Shown here: in pieces, positions 1 through 5,809 of the stretch
Position numbering within the stretch: position 1 is the first letter of the stretch
Layout: each line of letters begins with the position of its first letter
Source of the DNA: Planctomycetota bacterium
Lineage (GTDB): Bacteria; Planctomycetota; UBA8108
Assembly (NCBI GenBank): GCA_002708465.1
Contig: PAOC01000008.1
Span: 1-5,809, forward strand
Direction of reading: 5' to 3'
DNA: 5,809 nucleotides
The notes under the pieces: generated by a model
Database searches by the model: none
Told to the model about the DNA's origin: nothing
Seen by the model: the letters and a program-made list of their open reading frames with translations, nothing else
Translations under genes and position numbers: made by a program

Positions 1-311
1 CGTTGCTTGAGGTTGAGCAGCGCGTTGAAGTTCCCCCGCAGCGGATCATCCCAGGGATCGCCCGGGTAGGTCTTCTCAATATCGGCCCAGCGGTCGCCGA
101 GGACGAGCTCTCCGCCTGATGAGATGTTGGCGAAGGCGTAGTTGATGTGGGTCACCTTCTCCGCCTGGATGTCGGTGACGAAGAAGTTGCGGGCGTAGAT
201 GCTCCAGGCCGTGTAGTAGGCAACGATGCGCTTGCCCTGTTGCGCATTGGCCGGCGTGGCCAGCGAGCCCAGGGAAAACAGTACCGCAGCTGTAAGTAGA
301 AAAGGTCTCAT
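1..311 (-). CDS. Secreted GH18 chitinase-like glycoside hydrolase, N-terminal part (cut by window edge)
   Basis: Likely a secreted endo-chitinase-type enzyme that cleaves beta-1,4-linked N-acetylglucosamine polymers. Only the first 103 codons are inside the window; the reading frame is open to position 1. Residues 1-23 form a signal peptide (Arg2, hydrophobic LLTAAVLFSLGSLA, cleavage probably after ANA). The mature start KRIVAYYTAWSIYARNF, then VTHINYAFANIS, then LGDRWADIEKTYPGDPWDD and LRGNFNALLNLKQ match the first beta-strands of GH18 chitinases of the bacterial ChiD/ChiA type: strand 1 GYY, strand 2 HINYAFA, and the loop before the 'L..LK' helix. The catalytic DxxDxDxE motif would lie beyond the edge, so activity cannot be judged. 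ATG at 311 is preferred because GGGGA lies 5 nt upstream; an in-frame ATG at 317 is possible but has no spaced ribosome site. It is transcribed divergently from the dockerin-like gene. Family assignment is from recognised motifs; substrate is inferred. Confidence 0.88.
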   Translation of the reverse strand, partial: MRPFLLTAAVLFSLGSLATPANAQQGKRIVAYYTAWSIYARNFFVTDIQAEKVTHINYAFANISSGGELVLGDRWADIEKTYPGDPWDDPLRGNFNALLNLKQ

Positions 312-458
312 GGCCATCCCCAGTCTCAGCCCCCGATTTTAATGCTTCTGCCCGTTGAGGGCCCACCCGGGTCCCTGCCAGATCCTGCATTTATTCAACC
401 TTCTCTGATGCTTGCTGGCAAGGTCTTCTCTCGTCAAAACAGCTACTTTGGCCCGGGG

Positions 459-478
459 CGAAAAAGTTGATTTTTTCG
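459..478. repeat. AT-rich inverted repeat upstream of the plus promoter
   Basis: Perfect 7-bp arms CGAAAAA (459-465) and TTTTTCG (472-478) surround a 6-nt centre, GTTGAT. The repeat lies 13 bp upstream of the -35 box at 492. It could be a regulator-binding palindrome, an A-tract UP-like element, or chance in an AT-rich stretch. It is not a convincing terminator because the stem is weak and no gene ends nearby. Confidence 0.35.
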
Positions 479-491
479 AGGTTTTCAGTTC

Positions 492-520
492 TTGACGCTC
501 AGAAAAAGCATCCTTAGCAT
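492..520 (+). promoter_or_regulatory. Sigma70-like promoter of the dockerin-like gene
   Basis: TTGACG (492-497, 5 of 6 to the -35 consensus) and TAGCAT (515-520, 4 of 6 to the -10 consensus, keeping the key TA...AT) are separated by the optimal 17 bp. Transcription would start near 527, giving a leader of about 115 nt before the ATG at 643. This is the best-spaced promoter candidate found in the window and it faces the correct gene. Consensus match only. Confidence 0.55.
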
Positions 521-532
521 TGATTTTGTGGG

Positions 533-562
533 AGCCGGATAGGGGCATGTAAGTTTCCGGCT
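533..562 (+). other. Possible 5' leader stem-loop
   Basis: AGCCGGA (533-539) pairs perfectly with TCCGGCT (556-562) around a 16-nt loop. The stem sits at the very 5' end of the transcript predicted from the promoter at 492-520. A 5' stem can protect mRNA or be a regulator site. I recognise no riboswitch class in it, and 7 bp in GC-rich DNA may be chance. Confidence 0.3.
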
Positions 563-628
563 GACCCGTCGGGCAGATAAGTGGGCTTTAAGGGATGGCA
601 TCCCCGCGCCGCCTGGCCCATGTTGTTG

Positions 629-633
629 GGAGG
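629..633 (+). promoter_or_regulatory. Ribosome binding site deciding the start at 643
   Basis: GGAGG is a perfect anti-Shine-Dalgarno match with 9 nt to the ATG at 643. The upstream in-frame ATG at 595 has AAGGG only 1 nt away, too close to work. This site is the main reason for choosing 643, and the shorter protein then begins directly with a normal signal peptide. Confidence 0.65.
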
Positions 634-642
634 GCAGGAAAG

Positions 643-1551
643 ATGATACAGAGAACCTGTATCCGTTTTGTGGTGAGTTTTTGCAGTCTGCTGGCGGCCG
701 GGCAGGCCTGGAGCCAGTGCGAGGACCAGTTTCCCCTGAGCAATACGGAGGGGGCCGGCACGGTCATGTGCCCCTGCTTCGTGGAGGGGGAGGAGGCCGG
801 CGTGGTGCTCGATGTGCCGGCGGAGGACTATCCCATCGAGATCATCCGGATCGGCGTGGCCTGGGGCTCGGTGCTCGGGGATACGCCCAATACGATCCAG
901 TCGGCGCTTCACGTCTATGAGAACGGGCTGCCGAATCCGGGCGCGCGCCTGGCGAGTCTCGAGGGCCCCGTCTTCATCGATGGCTTCGTCAACGAGTTCA
1001 ATCTCGAGGAGAGGGGAGGGGTCCGGATCGAGTCCGGTCCCTTCACGGTGACCATGGAGTTCATGGACACGAACGCCGAGATGCTGACCGCGGCGTCGAT
1101 GGTTCACGATGGAGATGGATGCCAGCCCGGCAAGAACGTCGTCAAGGCGATCCCCGGCGGCTGGAGCGATGCCTGCGCCCTCGGTTTGAGCGGCGACTGG
1201 GTCATGCACGTGATCTACCGCCCGGTGAATTGCGGCGACGAGGAGCCCGGGGAGGGCAAGGAGCCCGCCGCGGAGCTGTTCATTCGAGGAGATGACAACG
1301 GCGACGGCAACGTCGACCTCTCCGATCCGATCTTCAGCCTGACCCACCAGTTCGCCGGCGGCCCGGCGGCCGGCTGCATGGAGTCGATGGATTCCAACGA
1401 TGATGGCCAGCTCAATATTACCGATTCGATCTTTACGTTGACCCACCTCTTCGCAGGAGGTCCGGCGCTCCCGGCACCCTACCCGGATTGCGGCGCCATG
1501 ACCGGAGGGGCGAGTCTCGGCTGTGAGACCTCGTCAGAATCCTGCAATTGA
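643..1551 (+). CDS. Secreted protein with two C-terminal dockerin/EF-hand-like repeats
   Basis: A 302-residue exported protein of unknown activity. Residues 1-24 are a signal peptide (Arg4, Arg8, hydrophobic core FVVSFCSLLAAG, cleavage likely after AWS). Residues 25-200 form a Cys-containing region rich in predicted beta strands (IIRIGVAWGS, SALHVYENG, FTVTMEFMDT, SGDWVMHVIYRPV), which may be a carbohydrate- or surface-binding beta-sandwich. I recognise no catalytic motif. An acidic linker (EEPGEGKEP) leads to two calcium-loop repeats: DDNGDGNVDLSD at 217-228 and DSNDDGQLNITD at 250-261. Each is followed by an almost identical helix, (P/S)IF(S/T)LTH(Q/L)FAGGPA. The end is a Cys-rich tail (PYPDCG...LGCETSSESC). 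Such a dockerin-like pair plus tail is, from memory, a recurrent C-terminal module of secreted proteins in planctomycete-like genomes. The gene has its own promoter and terminator, so it is monocistronic. The alternative start at 595 would add 16 residues before the signal peptide. Export and repeats are seen; binding role is inferred. Confidence 0.85.
   Translation: MIQRTCIRFVVSFCSLLAAGQAWSQCEDQFPLSNTEGAGTVMCPCFVEGEEAGVVLDVPAEDYPIEIIRIGVAWGSVLGDTPNTIQSALHVYENGLPNPGARLASLEGPVFIDGFVNEFNLEERGGVRIESGPFTVTMEFMDTNAEMLTAASMVHDGDGCQPGKNVVKAIPGGWSDACALGLSGDWVMHVIYRPVNCGDEEPGEGKEPAAELFIRGDDNGDGNVDLSDPIFSLTHQFAGGPAAGCMESMDSNDDGQLNITDSIFTLTHLFAGGPALPAPYPDCGAMTGGASLGCETSSESCN
1288..1461 (+). repeat. Tandem dockerin-like calcium-loop repeats (protein level)
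   Basis: Two units spaced 99 nt (33 codons) apart, with loops at 1291-1326 and 1390-1425. Both carry the dockerin pattern D-x-N-x-D-G with a final Asp at loop position 12, followed by an amphipathic helix ending FAGGPA. Conservation is clear in the protein and only partial in the DNA, so this is an old internal duplication rather than a recent DNA repeat. Confidence 0.8.
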
Positions 1552-1621
1552 TTTCTTGAGCGCCTTCTGGCGCGGTCCCCCGGGGAGCAGCCGCTCGCCC
1601 GGAGGATTTCAGAAGCGGGGG

Positions 1622-1650
1622 GCCCCCGGCTACGGCCGGGGGCTTTTTTT
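1622..1650 (+). terminator. Intrinsic terminator after the dockerin-like gene
   Basis: A 9-bp perfect GC stem, GCCCCCGGC (1622-1630) with GCCGGGGGC (1635-1643), closes the tetraloop TACG and is followed at once by seven T (1644-1650). The loop in its C-G closing pair is of the extra-stable cUNCGg class. It lies 70 nt after the stop of the plus gene. Read on the minus strand the stem is not followed by a U tract, so it should work poorly for the convergent gene ending at 1674. Confidence 0.9.
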
Positions 1651-1673
1651 CCTGTCTTTGAGAGCGGGCGGTC

Positions 1674-1958
1674 TCAGGCCGATGGCTCAAGTCCCCGCAG
1701 CTCCAGGTGCTCTTCGAGGACCCTGCGAAACTCCTCGATGTCGACGTCCCGCTCGCAGCACACCAGCATGAGGTTGCCGTCGTTGCGGAAGTTGCCATCC
1801 CACTCGATGACCTTCTCGTCGCTCCACTTGCGGCTGTATTGTTCGAGGTGCTCAGCCGAGCGCTTCGCGAGGTAGGCCCGCAGGCTGACGTCGGTCTCAT
1901 CGAGGGGCTCGCCGCCGGGTGAGGTTTCGAAATCGATCTCGTTTTCCGGATTCGTCAT
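1674..1958 (-). CDS. Small acidic protein of unknown function, last in the cytochrome operon
   Basis: A 94-residue protein that I do not recognise. It is rich in Asp and Glu, has no signal peptide or membrane segment, and so is probably cytoplasmic. The first 25 residues look disordered (NPENEIDFETSPGGEPLDET). Residues 25-45 and 72-88 are probably amphipathic helices. Between them lies WDGNFRNDGNLMLVCCERD, a likely beta segment with an adjacent Cys-Cys pair. The C-terminal helix is EEFRRVLEEHLELRG. The start at 1958 lies 22 nt after the cytochrome stop, with GGAG 10 nt upstream (1969-1972). An in-frame ATG at 2009 would overlap the cytochrome by 29 nt and add 17 unconvincing residues. Co-transcription with the cytochrome is likely. 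The Cys pair might bind metal or act in thiol chemistry, but this is a guess. Confidence 0.68.
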   Translation of the reverse strand: MTNPENEIDFETSPGGEPLDETDVSLRAYLAKRSAEHLEQYSRKWSDEKVIEWDGNFRNDGNLMLVCCERDVDIEEFRRVLEEHLELRGLEPSA

Positions 1959-1980
1959 GACCGCTCTGCTCCAACGCTGT

Positions 1981-2935
1981 TCAATAATCGCAGGTCTTAT
2001 TATGCACATCCCGGGTCCATCTCACCCGTCCCGGTTTACCCTCTCCGTGGCAGCCGCTGCAAGCGGCTCCAGCCGTAAGACGGCGGTGCTTGCGGGTGGA
2101 ATTCGGGTGGACCTGGTGGCAGTCGATGCAGGCAAGGGCGCCGGGAGCTCCTGCGGAGACGTCTCGCAGGCTCTCTATGATATGGCGGTCGGTTTTCGAC
2201 GGTGTTTCCAGCGCGGCGGGGGAGGTGTCGATCGCGAAGTCGGCAAAGAGGTCGCCCCCGGCGATGAAGTTGGCCGGGAAGGGGAGGTTCGTCCGGCGGG
2301 AGCGGCCGTCCCTGGCGTGGCACTGGGCGCAGGCCGAGTTCAGGAGCGCCTTGCCGTCGTCGCGGGCCGCGGAAAGGAAGACGAGCTTCGGATCGTTGGC
2401 GTGAGATCGGTCGACGTCGCCGTGGCAGGCGAAGCAGTCGATCGAGATATCCATGAAGCGGAGCGTCGATGAGTCGAAGCCCGTCGTGTGACAACCGCCG
2501 CAGCCGGAGGAAAACGTTTCCCGGTCCCAGCGCCGCGCTCCCGCCTCGATGAGCTTTCCCTCATCGCCTGTCTCGCCCGGGACCCAGGCTGCCGAGAGGA
2601 GCTGGAGCCGGCCGTATTCTTTTTTTCTCAGGAAGCGGGTCCGGCGTTTTCCTCCAAGGAGGTAGTCTACCTCGCCGGTCTCCTTGATGCCGGCGGACGC
2701 CAGGGCCGCGAGCGCGGGATCCTCTCTGTCCGTCTCGCGGATCGCCGAGCGATGGGCGTTTTCCCGCCAGGAGACGCCCACCTTGTCGCGGTGGCAGAAC
2801 AGGCACTCGTCTCCGGTCATGTACTCGGGGATGGAGGCGAGTTTTTCCGTTCCGTCTGCGAGAGGCTTGCTCTCCTTTGATCCGCAGCCCGCCAGGGCCG
2901 CCAGGACGGCGAGCGCCGGGAGCGCCGTCCGCAGC

Positions 2936-2943
<8 letters not shown>
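1981..2943 (-). CDS. Hexahaem c-type cytochrome lipoprotein (cytochrome c554-like)
   Basis: A 320-residue exported electron-transfer protein. Residues 1-20 are a lipoprotein signal ending in the lipobox LAGC (Cys20). Gly21 rather than Asp follows, so there is no inner-membrane retention signal and outer-membrane anchoring is expected. Six CxxCH haem-attachment motifs are at 47-51, 148-152, 170-174, 205-209, 272-276 and 295-299. Apart from these there are exactly six other histidines (64, 181, 254, 279, 286, 314), enough for bis-His ligation of every haem. The segment W59-R-E-N-A-H-R-S-A after the first motif and [12 protein letters not shown] at 146-157 resemble the cytochrome c554 / multihaem family. 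A free Cys318 is near the C-terminus. The start ATGTCTGA at 2943 overlaps the amidohydrolase stop by 8 nt, suggesting translational coupling. The frame stays open upstream to 3150, but that Arg/Ser-rich part is an out-of-frame reading of the amidohydrolase. Maturation needs a cytochrome c system encoded elsewhere. The redox partner is unknown; the neighbouring exported amidohydrolase is the obvious candidate. Confidence 0.92.
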
Positions 2944-4444
<1,501 letters not shown>

Positions 4445-4452
4445 GCTGGGCG

Positions 4453-4457
4453 CTCCT
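4453..4457 (-). promoter_or_regulatory. Strong ribosome binding site of the amidohydrolase
   Basis: AGGAG on the minus strand, 8 nt before the ATG at 4444. It supports the long form with 57 residues before the twin-arginine motif over an internal start at 4276 (Met57), which has only a poor GAAG upstream. Confidence 0.7.
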
Positions 4458-4495
4458 TGTGAGGTTGTTTGTTTTTTCAGCCAGCCGAGGGCACC

Positions 4496-4523
4496 ATTGT
4501 CGCCGGGGGAGAGAATTCATCAA
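4496..4523 (-). promoter_or_regulatory. Weak sigma70-like promoter candidate for the amidohydrolase-cytochrome operon
   Basis: On the minus strand TTGATG (4523-4518, 4 of 6) and GACAAT (4501-4496, 4 of 6) are 16 bp apart. They lie in the only sizeable gap (79 bp) between the minus-strand genes, 52 nt upstream of the amidohydrolase start. No intrinsic terminator is visible in this gap, so read-through from the glutamine amidotransferase gene is also possible. Confidence 0.3.
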
Positions 4524-5411
4524 TTACTTAGTGCCGGCGGGTGTCTGCTTCGCAGCTCCGGCGGGTCTGCGCCTTCGGGCCTCCTCGACGAAGGCGCGGA
4601 TCAGGGCGAGCTGCAGCTCGTCGTTCACCGTCATCTCCGGGTGCCATTGGACGGCGAGGGTCCACTCGTCCTGGAACTCGGAGATCTCGACCGCCTCGAC
4701 GGTACCCTCCGGCGAGCGGGCTACCGCCCGTACGCCCTCACCGAGGCGGCCGACGGCCTGGCGGTGGTAGCTCTTGACGTTCTCGATCCTGCCCGGGCGC
4801 ATGAGCTTCGAGAGCAGGCTCCCTTTCTCGATCTCGATCGGATGTCCCTTGATGCCGAAGTGGATTTCCTTGAGCTCCTTGTCGGAGTCGAGGTCGATGA
4901 GCTCTCCTCCGAAGGCCACGTTGAGGATCTGCGCGCCTCGGCAGATGCCGAGGATTGGAATCTTCTTTACGCGAGCCTCCCTGATGAGGGCGATTTCGAA
5001 GTCGTCACGTTTGCGGTTCACGAGCTCCGCTACGCCCGGGTCGCCGCCATAGAGCTCGGGATCGACGTCGCCGCCTCCCGACAATAGCAGGGCCTCCATG
5101 CCATCGAGTCTCTTTCTGATCTCGGCAGGCTCGAGGGCCCCGGGCTCTTCGGGGACCTCCAGCTTGATAAGCCGCCCGCCCGCGCGGCTGAAGATCTGGT
5201 CGTAGGTCAGGGCGGTGAATCCCAGCCTCGCGATCCAGCCATCGTCGGGCGTCATGGCGATCCTCGGGGCATCTTCGGGCAGCGATGCGTTCCACAGGCG
5301 CAGTCCCCCCCAGAATATGAGGTAGGCGGCAACGCCTGCCGTCAGCAGGATGAAGACAAGCAGCAGGAATCGTCGTTTCCGGCGCGGAGAGGAGCGGCCG
5401 TCTTCGTTCAT
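4524..5411 (-). CDS. Membrane-anchored class I glutamine amidotransferase, PuuD / peptidase C26 type
   Basis: A 295-residue protein with a basic N-terminus (RRKRR, 10-14), one membrane helix at about 15-37 (FLLLVFILLTAGVAAYLIFWG), and a class I glutamine amidotransferase domain at about 49-280. Family motifs seen are LLSGGGDVDPELYGG (109-123, the gamma-glutamyl-GABA hydrolase signature), the nucleophile elbow LGICRGAQILNVAFGG with Cys157, SYHRQAV (214-220, usually S-x-H-H-Q-A), and VQWHPE with His257 and Glu259 completing the triad. PuuD-type enzymes hydrolyse gamma-glutamyl amides such as gamma-glutamyl-GABA in the cytoplasm. Here the positive-inside rule places the short basic end inside and the catalytic domain outside, in the periplasm, which is unusual. 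The tail (ARRRRPAGAAKQTPAGTK) is basic and probably disordered. ATGA overlap with the upstream gene indicates translational coupling. The catalytic family is clear; the exact substrate is not, and no polyamine genes are nearby. Confidence 0.9.
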   Translation of the reverse strand: MNEDGRSSPRRKRRFLLLVFILLTAGVAAYLIFWGGLRLWNASLPEDAPRIAMTPDDGWIARLGFTALTYDQIFSRAGGRLIKLEVPEEPGALEPAEIRKRLDGMEALLLSGGGDVDPELYGGDPGVAELVNRKRDDFEIALIREARVKKIPILGICRGAQILNVAFGGELIDLDSDKELKEIHFGIKGHPIEIEKGSLLSKLMRPGRIENVKSYHRQAVGRLGEGVRAVARSPEGTVEAVEISEFQDEWTLAVQWHPEMTVNDELQLALIRAFVEEARRRRPAGAAKQTPAGTK

Positions 5412-5809
5412 GAATCTTCTTCGCTCTCTTCGGCTGCCGTGGGCGGTCCGCTCTCGGAGGTCAGCAGCTCCATGTTGATCTTGCCGTGCTTGAGGAAGAC
5501 GACGAGTGGATAGAGAGCTCCGAGCATCGGCTTGGGGTCATCGGATGAGAACAGGTCGTTGACCGTGCTCTTGTGTACCTTGAAGAGATCCTGCACCGTC
5601 TCTGCGCGGCCCTTGACGTCGACGAAGTCCTTGAGGCCGCCGAAGAGCTGGCGCAGGCCCTCGCGCCTGGAGCCCTCGCTGAACTCCTCTCGCGCGCCCT
5701 TCCAGGCATCCTTCAGGTTGTCGCTGTGGGTCGAGCTCTTCGAGATCTCCTGCAGGGTGGCGAGCAGCCCGACGAGCGGAGCCTCGGTCTTGACGTCGTA
5801 GCTCACGTC
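5408..5809 (-). CDS. Helical protein of unknown function, 5' end at or beyond the window edge
   Basis: I do not recognise this protein. From the GTG at 5806 it has 132 residues; the frame is open to the last base, so the true start may lie outside. No ribosome site can be examined. It appears soluble and mostly alpha-helical: APLVGLLATLQEISK, NLKDAWKGAREEF, REGLRQLFGGLKDFVDV, ETVQDLFKVHKSTVNDLF and MLGALYPLVVFLKHGK are all amphipathic. The end is a disordered acidic tail (AAEESEEDS). There is no cysteine, no metal or nucleotide motif, and no signal peptide in the visible part. The stop overlaps the start of the glutamine amidotransferase by 4 nt (ATGA), so the two are probably made together. 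A helical-bundle scaffold or partner protein is conceivable, but nothing in the sequence fixes a role. Confidence 0.72.
   Translation of the reverse strand, partial: DVSYDVKTEAPLVGLLATLQEISKSSTHSDNLKDAWKGAREEFSEGSRREGLRQLFGGLKDFVDVKGRAETVQDLFKVHKSTVNDLFSSDDPKPMLGALYPLVVFLKHGKINMELLTSESGPPTAAEESEEDS

Larger units (their letters stand above)
312..642. other. Divergent intergenic region with promoters and leader
   Basis: About 330 bp separate the chitinase-like gene (minus) from the dockerin-like gene (plus). It is richer in A/T than its surroundings, especially 455-530. On the plus strand it holds a sigma70-like promoter (492-520), a leader stem (533-562) and the ribosome site (629-633). On the minus strand there are only weak candidates: TTGACG at 437-432 without a good -10 at the right distance, and TAAAAT at 341-336 without a -35. 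A 69-codon minus-strand open frame crosses it (339-548), but it has no recognisable protein character and overlaps the plus promoter, so it is not called as a gene. Confidence 0.6.

Noticed and set aside
432..437. TTGACG on the minus strand as -35 of the chitinase-like gene
   Set aside because: No acceptable -10 box lies 16-18 bp downstream on that strand, and the distance to the gene start is over 100 nt.
339..548. Small minus-strand open frame (69 codons) in the divergent intergenic region
   Set aside because: No family features, it overlaps the plus promoter, and no ribosome site stands out. The chitinase-like gene starts downstream in a different frame.
514..1446. Long minus-strand open frame (310 codons) opposite the dockerin-like gene
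   Set aside because: The plus strand shows a signal peptide, calcium-loop repeats, promoter, ribosome site and terminator. The minus frame has no recognisable motif and is a typical antisense frame in GC-rich DNA.
1560..1573. GCGCC-TTCT-GGCGC hairpin just after the dockerin-like gene's stop
   Set aside because: A 5-bp stem without a following T tract; the real terminator is the 9-bp stem plus T7 at 1622-1650.
1959..2009. Upstream in-frame start for the small acidic protein
   Set aside because: It would overlap the cytochrome gene by 29 nt and adds a segment unlike the rest. The ATG at 1958 has GGAG upstream and a normal operon spacing.

Overview
The window is GC-rich bacterial DNA with seven protein-coding genes, one of them cut by the left edge and one reaching the right edge. 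No rRNA, tRNA, CRISPR array, insertion sequence or phage gene was seen. The source looks like an uncultured Gram-negative bacterium, probably Planctomycetota or a similar phylum. This is an inference from three things: a secreted protein ending in paired dockerin-like calcium loops and a Cys-rich tail, an outer-membrane-type multihaem cytochrome lipoprotein, and a Tat-exported amidohydrolase. No phylogenetic marker gene is present, so the lineage is uncertain.

Left part (1-1673): a divergent pair. The minus strand carries the first 103 codons of a secreted GH18 chitinase-like enzyme. The plus strand carries a secreted protein with two dockerin/EF-hand-like repeats. About 330 bp between them hold a good sigma70-like promoter for the plus gene, an AT-rich inverted repeat and a possible leader stem. 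The plus gene ends at a textbook intrinsic terminator with a C(UACG)G loop.

Middle (1674-4444, all minus strand, read right to left): an unusual Amidohydro_2-type metal hydrolase/decarboxylase with an internal twin-arginine signal; then, overlapping it by 8 nt, a hexahaem c-type cytochrome lipoprotein; then, 22 nt later, a 94-residue acidic protein of unknown function. The tight packing suggests one transcript making an exported enzyme with a redox partner. This is the most interesting unit in the window.

Right part (4524-5809, minus strand): a helical protein of unknown function overlaps by 4 nt (ATGA) a membrane-anchored class I glutamine amidotransferase of the PuuD / peptidase C26 type. 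A 79-bp gap with a weak promoter candidate separates this pair from the amidohydrolase operon, so all five minus-strand genes could also be read together.
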